Assembly (NCBI GenBank): GCA_910584845.1
Contig: CAJUDH010000006.1
Location: 112,820 to 176,819, forward strand
DNA length: 64,000 nt
DNA from: an uncultured Lachnospiraceae bacterium
Lineage (GTDB): Bacteria > Bacillota > Clostridia > Lachnospirales > Lachnospiraceae
Reading direction: 5' to 3'
This document shows, in pieces, positions 8,337 to 16,180 of this stretch. A program made the position numbers and the translations under genes. The notes under the pieces are model-generated. The model was not told the origin of the DNA. It made no database searches and saw nothing but the letters and a program-made list of their open reading frames with translations. Position 1 is the first letter of the stretch. Each line of letters begins with the position of its first letter.

Positions 8337-9794
8337 TTAATCCTCCTCCCGAACTTTTCCGAAGATCACCTGGGAACCCTGCCGCGCATATAAGATTTCG
8401 GTTTCCTTACGGCCCAGTTCTTCTTCGATCATCTGTTCCAAACGCATCTGGCAATAGCCGCCCTGGCACCGCCCCATCATAGAGCGGGTACGATATTTGA
8501 TTCCGGCCATGGTGCTGACGCCCAAGGGGTTATGGATGGCTTGGAGGATTTCCGCCCGGGTCACTTTTTCGCAGCGGCAGACCACTTCGCCATAGTCCGG
8601 ATCCTCTTGGATCAAACGGGCTTTTTCTTCGGTGGAAAGGTTCTCGAAACGGACAATGCCTTTGCGGCGGGGGTTGAAGTCTGGTTTTTCTTTCAATTCT
8701 TCCCGCTCTTTCATCAGGCTGACGGCGTAACGGGCAATGGGGACTGCAGCAGTCAGGCCCGGGGACTCAATGCCTACCAGGTTGATCGCCTGGGGTGCCA
8801 GGTCGTCCCGGATTTCAATTTTGAAATCCTGGATTACGCCGTTATCGTCCACCCATTTGGGGAGGATGCCGGAATAGTTGCGGATGTAGTCTGCTTTGTT
8901 GATATGGGGCCATAAATCAGAGGCGCTTTTGGCCAGATAATCCATGTTTTCCTGGGGGACCCCGTAATATTCAAAATTGCTGACCAGGTCGGCGTTGGGG
9001 CCGATGGTCACGTTGCCGTCAATGGTGTTGGTCACATGGATGCCCATGTAAGTATTGCTGGGCACCGGGTATACAGGCATGGGGAGGAGGGGGCCGGTCC
9101 TTTTGTCCAAAATGATGTAATCACCTTTGGAGCCAATAATCTTATAGCCCTTGATCCCCAGCATATCGGAAACCTTGCCGCAGCCCAAACCTGCAGCGTT
9201 TACAACCCAGCGGGTGGAAAAGTCGCCCTGGGTGGTGGTAATTACATAACCGGAACCTTCCCTGCGGATAGCCGTCACTTCATGGTCAAAGAAATATTCC
9301 GCCCCGTTTTCGTGGGCGTTTTCCGCCAAAGCAATGGTGTAATGGAACGGTTCCAAAATCCCGCTGTTGGGCGAAAACATGGCGAATTTGCCTACCACTG
9401 CCGGAACCAGCTGGTGAAGCCGTTCCTCATCAATAATTTCCAGGCCCTGGGATCCGTTCTGTTCCCCTTGCTTTAAAGTGCGTTTCAGTGTTTCCATGTC
9501 CTCGTCGGTATTTCCCACCAGGACTTTGCCGCAACGCTGGAAGGGGAAATCCAGTTCCTGGGACAGCTGGTCCATCATCCGGTTCCCTTCCACGCAGAAC
9601 CTTGCTTTTAACGACCCGGTGTCATAAGCGAAACCGCCATGGACCACGGCAGAGTTCCTTCCGCTGGTTTCATAGCAGACATCCAGGTTTTTTTCCAAAA
9701 CGCCGATTCGCAGGTCGTATCGGGCCATTTCCCTGGCGATGGCACTGCCGATCATGCCTCCGCCAATAATTAATACATCATACTGTTTACTCAT
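8337..9794 (-). CDS. GlpA/LhgO-like FAD dehydrogenase with C-terminal BFD [2Fe-2S] domain
   Basis: 485 aa. The N-terminal DAO-type FAD domain starts with IIGGGMIGSAIARE, and SGRNSAVVHGGFAYDTGS resembles L-2-hydroxyglutarate oxidase and glycerol-3-phosphate dehydrogenase. The C-terminal BFD-like domain has Cys406, Cys408, Cys443 and Cys448 (CRC and CQGGYC) as iron-sulfur ligands. It would oxidise a hydroxyl next to a carboxylate or phosphate. It is the first gene of the minus-strand cluster, with a promoter at 9842-9870 flanked by two palindromes. In automatic annotation it could be named glpA, but the cluster context suggests a sugar-acid or 2-hydroxy-acid substrate. Confidence 0.86.
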   Translation of the reverse strand: MSKQYDVLIIGGGMIGSAIAREMARYDLRIGVLEKNLDVCYETSGRNSAVVHGGFAYDTGSLKARFCVEGNRMMDQLSQELDFPFQRCGKVLVGNTDEDMETLKRTLKQGEQNGSQGLEIIDEERLHQLVPAVVGKFAMFSPNSGILEPFHYTIALAENAHENGAEYFFDHEVTAIRREGSGYVITTTQGDFSTRWVVNAAGLGCGKVSDMLGIKGYKIIGSKGDYIILDKRTGPLLPMPVYPVPSNTYMGIHVTNTIDGNVTIGPNADLVSNFEYYGVPQENMDYLAKSASDLWPHINKADYIRNYSGILPKWVDDNGVIQDFKIEIRDDLAPQAINLVGIESPGLTAAVPIARYAVSLMKEREELKEKPDFNPRRKGIVRFENLSTEEKARLIQEDPDYGEVVCRCEKVTRAEILQAIHNPLGVSTMAGIKYRTRSMMGRCQGGYCQMRLEQMIEEELGRKETEILYARQGSQVIFGKVREED

Positions 9795-9819
9795 CCAATA
9801 CTTATCCTCCTGATTGATA

Positions 9820-9908
9820 ATTCATCCTATAAGTTAATTTATTTTTACCATATTTTACGAGGAAAGTCAAGAAAATTCCTGGTTTTTCGCAAAATTCATA
9901 GGATGAAT
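9820..9908 (-). promoter_or_regulatory. Promoter of the sugar-acid cluster flanked by two palindromic operators
   Basis: On the minus strand a -35 TTGACT (9865-9870) and -10 TAAAAA (9842-9847) are 17 bases apart. A perfect palindrome ATTCAT-AGG-ATGAAT lies upstream at 9894-9908, and an imperfect copy, ATTCAT-CCT-ATAAGT, lies at 9820-9834, about where transcription should begin. The centres are 74 bp apart, close to seven helical turns, which would suit looping by one dimeric regulator bound at both sites. The GntR/FCD protein at the left edge is the obvious candidate. Confidence 0.65.
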
Positions 9909-10064
9909 AACGCCGATTTTTATAAACTGCCCCTTTGGTCGCGCCGACCGGATAAGAGGGCGGAAGAAAAACGGCTTTACCCTGACACAAAGCCGCACGG
10001 ATAGCAGGGATTCGGAATTATTAACAAATTTGTCACGGAAATTTGTGCCCACCGTTATTATATT

Positions 10065-10120
10065 TGTCGAAACTTGGCGACGGAATATCATTGCGTGCAG
10101 ACAAAGGTTGAGACTATAAT
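10065..10120 (+). promoter_or_regulatory. spo0A promoter with a Spo0A box
   Basis: A -10 TATAAT (10115-10120) is preceded by TTGCGT (10091-10096) at 18 bases. The exact Spo0A-box consensus TGTCGAA occurs at 10065-10071, upstream of the -35, suggesting autoregulation by phosphorylated Spo0A. No convincing sigma-H promoter was found in this stretch. Confidence 0.55.
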
Positions 10121-10157
10121 ACATTTTACAACAAGACTGAACAGGAGGGAATGAAAA

Positions 10158-10961
10158 ATGACGGAGTTTCAGGTTGCAATCGCGGAAGATAACCCACAAA
10201 TGCTCAACCTTTTAGGAAACATGCTGGAGAAAGAAAACGGTTTCCGGGTAGTCGGGAAAGCGGCAGACGGGTCAGCGGCTTACGAGATGATCGTGAAAAC
10301 AAAGCCAGACCTGGTGCTGATGGATGTAATTATGCCCAACATGGACGGGATCGCCGTGATGGAAAAGTTCAAAAGAGAGCAGGCCGGAATGAAAACGCCG
10401 TTATTTATCATGGTGACCGCCGCAAGCAATGACCAGATGACTTTGGATTCGTTTCGTCTGGGGGCCAGTTATTTTATTATAAAGCCGTTTGAAAAAGATA
10501 TACTGATGGACAAGATCCGGAGGGTGTGCAGCGGAAAAACAGGCAGGCCGGGGCAAATGGAAAAAAGTAAGCTGAACCCATATATTGACCGGGCGGAATA
10601 CATGCACCAGAACTTGGAAAACGACGTGACCCGGCTCCTCCACGAAATCGGGATCCCGGCCCATATCAAAGGGTACCAGTATTTGCGGGATGCCATTGAG
10701 ATTTCGGTAGAAGAGGAGGAGATCCTGATCTCAGTGACCAAGGTTTTATACCCAAGCATAGCCAAACGGCATAATACCACGTCAAGCCGCGTGGAGAGGG
10801 CCATCCGCCACGCGATTGAAGTGGCCTGGACCAGGGGCCGGCTGGATACGATCCATGAGCTGTTTGGATATACGATCAGCAACGGGAAAGGGAAGCCTAC
10901 AAATTCCGAGTTTATTGCGTTGGTTTCGGATAAGATCCGGCTGGATTACAAAAGGCTGTAA
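10158..10961 (+). CDS. spo0A: Sporulation master regulator Spo0A
   Basis: 267 aa. The N-terminal receiver domain has the acidic pair Glu10-Asp11, phosphorylation site Asp56, Thr87 and Lys109. A linker near residue 125 leads to the Spo0A C-terminal DNA-binding domain, recognised by NTTSSRVERAIRHAIEVAW and LFGYTISNGKGKPTNSEF. On phosphorylation it activates entry into sporulation by binding 0A boxes. AGGAGG sits before the ATG. The usual clostridial upstream neighbour spoIVB is absent: the upstream gene is divergent and metabolic. Downstream is glgA, and glycogen-like storage is often made early in sporulation in clostridia, although no regulatory link is proven here. Confidence 0.97.
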   Translation: MTEFQVAIAEDNPQMLNLLGNMLEKENGFRVVGKAADGSAAYEMIVKTKPDLVLMDVIMPNMDGIAVMEKFKREQAGMKTPLFIMVTAASNDQMTLDSFRLGASYFIIKPFEKDILMDKIRRVCSGKTGRPGQMEKSKLNPYIDRAEYMHQNLENDVTRLLHEIGIPAHIKGYQYLRDAIEISVEEEEILISVTKVLYPSIAKRHNTTSSRVERAIRHAIEVAWTRGRLDTIHELFGYTISNGKGKPTNSEFIALVSDKIRLDYKRL

Positions 10962-11117
10962 CGTATTGGCAAAAGGGTGGAAAAACAGAACAAAAAAACC
11001 ATTATTTTTTGAGATTTCACTTCCTAAATCCGTCCAAATATTGTATACTGTAATTTAAAGTTAGTAGTTTAGCGATCGCCTGCTTGGGGCAGGTGAGAAA
11101 TTTAGGAGGTTATTTCG

Positions 11118-12560
11118 ATGAAGAAAATTTTGTTTGTAGCATCCGAAGCCGTACCGTTTATCAAAACCGGCGGATTAGCCGATGTGGTGGGTTCCCTCCC
11201 CAAATGTTTTGATAAAGAGTACTTTGACGTGCGCGTGATGATCCCCAAATATTTATGCATCAAGGAATCCTGGCGCAATGAGATGACCTATGTTGACCAT
11301 TTCTATATGGGGTACCTGGGGCAGGACCGTTACGTGGGTATTTTGCAGTATGTCCTGGACGGCATTACTTTCTATTTTATTGACAATGAGTCCTATTTCA
11401 ACGGGGATAAGCCTTATGGGGACTGGTTTTATGATTTGGAGAAATTTTCTTTCTTCTGCCAGGCGGCTTTGTCTGCCTTGCCGGTGATCGGTTTCCAGCC
11501 GGACGTGGTCCACTGCCATGACTGGCAGACCGGCCTGATACCGGTTTACCTAAAGGACCGTTTCCGTGGCGGCGAATTTTTCCGCAACATGAAGACCGTT
11601 ATGACCATCCACAACCTGAAGTTCCAGGGCGTATGGGATGTAAAGACAATCCAGCGGTTTTCCGGTTTGCCGGACTATTATTTCGCCCCGGACAAGCTGG
11701 AGGCTTACAAAGACGGCAACATGCTCAAAGGGGGCATTGTATTTGCCGACGCTATTACCACCGTAAGCCAGACTTATGCGGAGGAGATTAAGATGCCGTT
11801 TTACGGCGAGGGCCTGGACGGTTTGATGCGGGCAAGGGCAAACAGCCTGCGGGGCATTGTCAACGGTATTGACTATGACGATTTCAACCCGGAAACGGAC
11901 CGGTATATTGCCCAGCCATACAACGCGAAAAACTTCCGAAAGGAAAAGGCCAAGAACAAATGCCAGCTGCAGGAACAGCTGGGGCTGCCGGTAGACGACA
12001 AGAAGTTTATGGTGGGCATTGTTTCCCGCCTGACGGACCAGAAGGGCCTGGATTTGATCCAGGGGGTTATGGACGAGCTGTGTTCCGATGATATGCAGCT
12101 GGTGGTGCTTGGTACCGGCGACGAGCGGTATGAGAACATGTTCCGCCATTATGACTGGAAGTACCATGACCGGGTTTCCGCGCAGATTTATTATTCTGAG
12201 GAATTGTCCCACAAGATCTACGCAGGCTGCGATGCATTTTTGATGCCCTCCCTGTTTGAGCCCTGTGGCTTAAGCCAGCTGATGGCCCTGCGGTATGGTA
12301 CTGTGCCTATCGTGCGGGAAACCGGCGGGCTGAAAGACACGGTGCAGCCATACAACGAATATGAAAGTACCGGCACGGGCTTTTCTTTTGCCAATTACAA
12401 CGCCCATGAGATGTTGGATTCCATCCGTTATGCCAAGTATGTGTACTATGATAAGAAACGGGAATGGAATAAGATTATTGACCGCGCTATGGCCCAGGAC
12501 TTTTCCTGGCATACTTCTGCCATGAAGTACCAGGAATTGTATGACTGGCTAATCGGATAA
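11118..12560 (+). CDS. glgA: Glycogen synthase (ADP-glucose, GT5)
   Basis: 480 aa, the full family length. It transfers glucose from ADP-glucose to the growing alpha-1,4-glucan. The substrate-binding motif KTGGLADVVG is at residues 16-25, and the C-terminal GT-B half contains GIVSRLTDQKGLD and the acidic motif PSLFEPCGLSQL. TTAGGAGG is placed 7-8 bases before the ATG. A weak promoter may exist, with TATACT at 11044-11049. No other glg genes are adjacent. The DivPAP gene follows after a single base, so the two are probably cotranscribed up to the terminator at 13022. Confidence 0.96.
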   Translation: MKKILFVASEAVPFIKTGGLADVVGSLPKCFDKEYFDVRVMIPKYLCIKESWRNEMTYVDHFYMGYLGQDRYVGILQYVLDGITFYFIDNESYFNGDKPYGDWFYDLEKFSFFCQAALSALPVIGFQPDVVHCHDWQTGLIPVYLKDRFRGGEFFRNMKTVMTIHNLKFQGVWDVKTIQRFSGLPDYYFAPDKLEAYKDGNMLKGGIVFADAITTVSQTYAEEIKMPFYGEGLDGLMRARANSLRGIVNGIDYDDFNPETDRYIAQPYNAKNFRKEKAKNKCQLQEQLGLPVDDKKFMVGIVSRLTDQKGLDLIQGVMDELCSDDMQLVVLGTGDERYENMFRHYDWKYHDRVSAQIYYSEELSHKIYAGCDAFLMPSLFEPCGLSQLMALRYGTVPIVRETGGLKDTVQPYNEYESTGTGFSFANYNAHEMLDSIRYAKYVYYDKKREWNKIIDRAMAQDFSWHTSAMKYQELYDWLIG

Positions 12561-12561
12561 T

Positions 12562-13020
12562 ATGCCGTTTTGGGGAAGGGTTTTTAGCAACGAAGTGCTG
12601 ATGAGCGCGGCATCCGGCTGGTGGGTGGCACAACTGCTGAAAACGCTGGTCGACTTTGCCTTAAACAGGAACTTTAGCATGGAGAGGCTGGTGGGGGCGG
12701 GCGGAATGCCCAGCTCCCATTCGGCCACGGTATGCGCCTTGACTGCCAGCGCAGGGATCCGTTACGGTGTAGAATCTTTTAATTTTGCCATATGCTTTGT
12801 GCTGGCCTCAGTGGTAATGTATGACGCCATGGGCGTGCGCCAGGAGACCGGGAAGCAGGCAAAACTGCTAAACCTGATTATGGAACAGGATTTTTTCCCT
12901 TTGGACAACGAACATTTTCAACAACGTTTAAAGGAATTTGTGGGCCATACCCCGCTACAGGTACTTGCCGGCGCAGCCCTTGGGGTCGGGATGGCTTTTC
13001 TCGTGCATATGGCGTATTAG
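12562..13020 (+). CDS. Divergent PAP2 family (DivPAP, DUF212) membrane protein
   Basis: 152 aa. GGMPSSHSA at residues 47-55 and VMYDAMGVRQETGKQA are the signatures of the DivPAP family, relatives of type 2 phosphatidic acid phosphatases, with hydrophobic segments around residues 15-35, 52-90 and 132-150. Family members are presumed membrane lipid phosphatases, but the physiological substrate is not known. The ATG is one base after the glgA stop and lacks a clear ribosome site of its own, so translation may be coupled to glgA. Confidence 0.85.
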   Translation: MPFWGRVFSNEVLMSAASGWWVAQLLKTLVDFALNRNFSMERLVGAGGMPSSHSATVCALTASAGIRYGVESFNFAICFVLASVVMYDAMGVRQETGKQAKLLNLIMEQDFFPLDNEHFQQRLKEFVGHTPLQVLAGAALGVGMAFLVHMAY

Positions 13021-13021
13021 G

Positions 13022-13054
13022 ACGTGCCTGAAAGCTGTTTTCAGGCACGTTTTT
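13022..13054 (+). terminator. Intrinsic terminator after glgA-divPAP
   Basis: ACGTGCCTGAAA (13022-13033) pairs perfectly with TTTCAGGCACGT (13039-13050) across a 5-base loop and is followed by TTTT. It lies directly behind the DivPAP stop. Confidence 0.92.
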
Positions 13055-13309
13055 GCTATCCGGCAATGGATGGAATGTGCTAAGGGCAACGATATGGTTA
13101 GCCCCCGAAAGCATATCCGGCCGATGCGATGCCTTTACCCGCGAAGGGGGTATACGGATGGGGCGGGATCGAATTCCTAAAGCCGGTCCCTTTTCCGGAA
13201 CCATATGTCAGTACCGTAAGCCAAGGCCAAGGGCGGTCAGCACAGGACAGGGGGGCGGGAAAGGCTAGGGATGGTTACAAAAAACCGGGAAAAGGGGTTT
13301 TAACGGGCG
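13055..13309. other. Non-coding stretch, nothing recognised
   Basis: About 255 bp between the terminator and the direct repeats. Overlapping open frames exist but have no ribosome sites and no recognisable protein. It marks the left edge of the accessory island. Confidence 0.4.
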
Positions 13310-13369
13310 AATAGCAGGAAAAATATCAGTTGCAACTAGGCAAATAGCAGGAAAAATATCAGTTGCAAC
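13310..13369. repeat. Two 27-bp direct repeats with a GTTGCAAC palindrome
   Basis: Identical 27-bp copies lie at 13310-13336 and 13343-13369, a period of 33 bp or about three helical turns. Each ends in the 8-bp palindrome GTTGCAAC. Looser GTTGC and TGCAAC pieces follow at 13374 and 13405. They lie about 100 bp upstream of a helix-turn-helix gene and could be its own binding sites. Confidence 0.6.
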
Positions 13370-13460
13370 GAATAGTTGCCATAAGTTCCCTATAGTTGGT
13401 AGAGTGCAACCGGATAAATTGGTATATTATTGTTATTAAAATCAGGCCGAGGTTCACAAT

Positions 13461-14378
13461 ATGAATGAAAATCAATTAGCAGAAAATCTTATGTACTATC
13501 GTAAAAAGAAAGGGTGGTCACAGGAAAAAGTTTCTGAATATTTGGAGGTCAGCCGCCAAGCTGTATCCAAATGGGAAGCCAATGCTTCCAGGCCAAGCTC
13601 TGACAATCTAATCAAGTTAGCGCAATTATTTGAAGTTGATGTTGATACATTGCTAGGGAATGGGGACAGGGAAAAACCATCAACCCAAGGGGAAATATCA
13701 ATAGGAAAAACGCCATGGGTTTTTATAGGAATATCGGTTTTATGTATATTGGCATATACCATCCACAGTGCATTCACGGATATTTTTAGTATTGGGATAT
13801 TTATCTGTATGTTTATCCTATGTATCCCAATACAACTATTCCTGCATATTTATTTTTCCAATGCCATAAAAAACAATTCTTTTAATGGGATTGCGGGGTT
13901 TGACGACAGGATTGAGTATAATATTTGCGAAGTGAAGAAACTACTGGCACAGATTGATTTGCATATTGGAATCTTGTCTACGGTATATATTTTTCTGCTT
14001 TGTGTGATAAATGGAATAAATCTGAAAATGCAATGGTTCAATGGCATTTTGATAGTTGTATATATACTGAATTTTATCACAAGCATAGAAATGAGCAACT
14101 ACAAAATGATAGATAGAATCTATCGTAGGGAAGATGACCAGAAACGTGCCAAACGCAGCATTCCAGTAACTGCAATATACACCTTAACATTATGTGCGGG
14201 AATAGGAATAACAGGTATCGTATTGGAAGCAAAAGGGATTGAGAATAATACACTGCCTGCAATGAAAATATGTGGATTGCTGATTTTGGGCATAATGATT
14301 GCAACTGTAGGTTTTTTATTTGCACATAGCAAAATAAAAAAATGGAATCCTGCCAATACAAACGATAATAACAAATAA
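13461..14378 (+). CDS. XRE-family helix-turn-helix membrane protein
   Basis: 305 aa. Residues 5-62 form a Cro/CI-type helix-turn-helix with QEKVSEYLEVSRQAVSKWE and the following RPSSDNLIKLAQLF. The rest is a membrane domain of about six hydrophobic segments (roughly 85-105, 110-130, 168-190, 195-212, 236-256 and 268-290). This layout is common in Firmicutes accessory regions, where the protein probably acts as a membrane-tethered transcription regulator, but its signal and targets are unknown. The gene is clearly more AT-rich than glgA or pnp, with codons such as ATA and AGA, which suggests recent acquisition. The direct repeats just upstream may be its operator. Confidence 0.8.
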   Translation: MNENQLAENLMYYRKKKGWSQEKVSEYLEVSRQAVSKWEANASRPSSDNLIKLAQLFEVDVDTLLGNGDREKPSTQGEISIGKTPWVFIGISVLCILAYTIHSAFTDIFSIGIFICMFILCIPIQLFLHIYFSNAIKNNSFNGIAGFDDRIEYNICEVKKLLAQIDLHIGILSTVYIFLLCVINGINLKMQWFNGILIVVYILNFITSIEMSNYKMIDRIYRREDDQKRAKRSIPVTAIYTLTLCAGIGITGIVLEAKGIENNTLPAMKICGLLILGIMIATVGFLFAHSKIKKWNPANTNDNNK

Positions 14379-14477
14379 AGCAAGCACAAGCAGTTAATTT
14401 AACGGAAACTGGGTGTGGTTGTGGCATTTTATTTGCGGTACAAATCGGGGGTATGTGAAGTTTTTGTAACTAGTGTT

Positions 14478-14575
14478 TTGAAAGGCCTTCTATGATAAAA
14501 TAAAAAATGATAGGATGCCTTGAAAGGCCTTCTGGGCGGGACAATCAAAGAAATGATGGAGGCTGAAATGGACGG
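14478..14575 (+). pseudogene. Remnant of an IS256-family transposase with a 14-bp duplication
   Basis: Bases 14520-14573 encode LLGGTIKEMMEAEMDGH, which matches the conserved N-terminal region of IS256/Mutator-type transposases (usually followed by LGY). After this the frame no longer reads as transposase, and no other part of the element is visible. The 14-mer TTGAAAGGCCTTCT occurs at 14478-14491 and again at 14520-14533. The repeat may mark a past insertion or deletion joint. Confidence 0.6.
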
Positions 14576-14799
14576 CCATCCCCCCGATTTTCAAATTTTC
14601 TGCGTCTGTCAGGAAGGTCATATACATGGCCAATGCGGTTGGACCGCTGAATCCCCCATACCGGAAGCTGAAGCGCCAGAGAAGCGTATTTCCAAGCGAT
14701 ACACCCCCATCTCATACCTGCCACCGCCGCCCTGTTTTTGCGTTTCAATAGCCCGGAAAATGGGAAGTTTTCAATCTGCTTTTATAGGAAGGGTTCCAT

Positions 14800-15738
14800 A
14801 TGATTTTGAGTGTGAGTAGAAGGACGGATATTCCCAATTATTATTCAGATTGGTTTATTGCCAGGATTAAGGAAGGGTTTTTATACGTACGAAACCCTAT
14901 GGATGCACATCAAATAAGTAGAATAGACCTCTCGCCCAAAGTGGTAGATTGCATTGTGTTTTGGACAAAGAATCCCGCAAATATGATTGAAAAGTTAGAG
15001 GATTTACAAAAATATATGTATTATTTTCAATTTACTCTAACAGGGTATGGTAAGGATGTTGAACCAAACCTTCCGAATAAAAGAAAAGAGGTTATTCCGA
15101 CATTTAAGCGGTTGTCTGAAAAGATAGGAAAAGAAAGGGTAATATGGAGATATGATCCTATTTTAATCAATAAGCGGTATACAATGGATTACCACCGAAA
15201 GGCTTTCGAGGAAATAGCAAGTAACCTTGAGGATGATACGGAAAAGGTAGTTATCAGCTTTGTTGATTTCTATTCCAAAACACAACGGAACACAAGGGGG
15301 CTGGATATTAGGCAGATAACAAATGAGGAAAGGGTTGAGTTGGCAGGGGAAATGGCCCGGATTGCTTCAAAGTATCATTTAATAATTGAAACTTGTGCAG
15401 AACAAATCAATCTTAACGAAGTCGGTATTTTGCATGGAAGCTGTATTGATAAAAAACGAATTGAAAGGTTATTAGGCTGTAAGTTGATTGTTGAAAAGGA
15501 TAAAAACCAGAGGGGAGCGTGTGGATGTTTTGAAAGCGTAGAGGTTGGGGCATATAATACTTGCCTTAACGGGTGTAAATATTGTTATGCGAATTTTAAT
15601 AATAGCAAAGTAGAAGAAAATGTAAAATTATATAATCGGGATTCCGCCCTATTATGTGGAAAGATTTCTTCTGATGATCGGATTACTGAAAGAAAAGTGA
15701 AATCCATGAAAGATAATCAACTTAGTTTCTTGGAGTAG
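14800..15738 (+). CDS. DUF1848 protein with cysteine cluster
   Basis: 312 aa. It starts with ILSVSRRTDIPNYYSDWF and contains VFWTKNPANM, WRYDPI and a C-terminal cysteine cluster: Cys241, Cys243, Cys255, Cys259 and Cys262, the last three as CLNGCKYC. These are marks of the DUF1848 family. The C-x3-C-x2-C spacing is that of a radical-SAM iron-sulfur site, and parts resemble spore photoproduct lyase, so a radical-SAM activity is plausible but the substrate is not known. AGGAAGG precedes the ATG. The gene is AT-rich and stands alone in the accessory island. Confidence 0.85.
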   Translation: MILSVSRRTDIPNYYSDWFIARIKEGFLYVRNPMDAHQISRIDLSPKVVDCIVFWTKNPANMIEKLEDLQKYMYYFQFTLTGYGKDVEPNLPNKRKEVIPTFKRLSEKIGKERVIWRYDPILINKRYTMDYHRKAFEEIASNLEDDTEKVVISFVDFYSKTQRNTRGLDIRQITNEERVELAGEMARIASKYHLIIETCAEQINLNEVGILHGSCIDKKRIERLLGCKLIVEKDKNQRGACGCFESVEVGAYNTCLNGCKYCYANFNNSKVEENVKLYNRDSALLCGKISSDDRITERKVKSMKDNQLSFLE

Positions 15739-16180
15739 CTTTTCTTATTTGCTTGAAAATGCCGTTAAAATACGGGCAATATTGTCGAATCTTGTCAGGG
15801 CGCCGCCTTCCCCGGCGGATACGGAAAGGCTACAAAGCCTGAAAACTCGTTTTGGCATTACATTGTATTAAGGTGTACATTCTTTCTGTGCGCTTTTAAG
15901 GGCATTTTTACATTAGTTAGGGTGCGGGCGGCTGTTGGGGGCTTTTGCTTGATTGTTTACACTCGTAGGTAAAATTTGGATATTGCCACGGGAACTTGGA
16001 TACAAATACGGAAACTGCTGTACGAACAAGCAAAACCCTCATACAAACACGGAAACTGCCTGTGGGGTTTGGTGATAATATAGGGGTTTTTGTGATTGCA
16101 GAAACAGTTTTGATGACCGTATATAAAAATTCCGGTAAAAAACAGTCGGTTTAACGTACCTTTCCAGAAATCAAATTTTA
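15739..16180. other. Non-coding stretch with a short direct repeat
   Basis: About 440 bp without a supported gene. The related 18-mers TACAAATACGGAAACTGC and TACAAACACGGAAACTGC occur near 16000 and 16044. A minus-strand open frame here has no recognisable product. Confidence 0.4.

Noticed and set aside
8337..9794. Naming the flavoprotein genes glpA, glpB and glpC for glycerol 3-phosphate
   Set aside because: No glycerol kinase or facilitator gene is present and all neighbours act on acids; the architecture is shared but the substrate is probably different.
14520..14819. A 99-codon frame reading from the transposase scar to the DUF1848 start
   Set aside because: Only the first 17 codons resemble transposase; the rest has no similarity and overlaps the DUF1848 gene.
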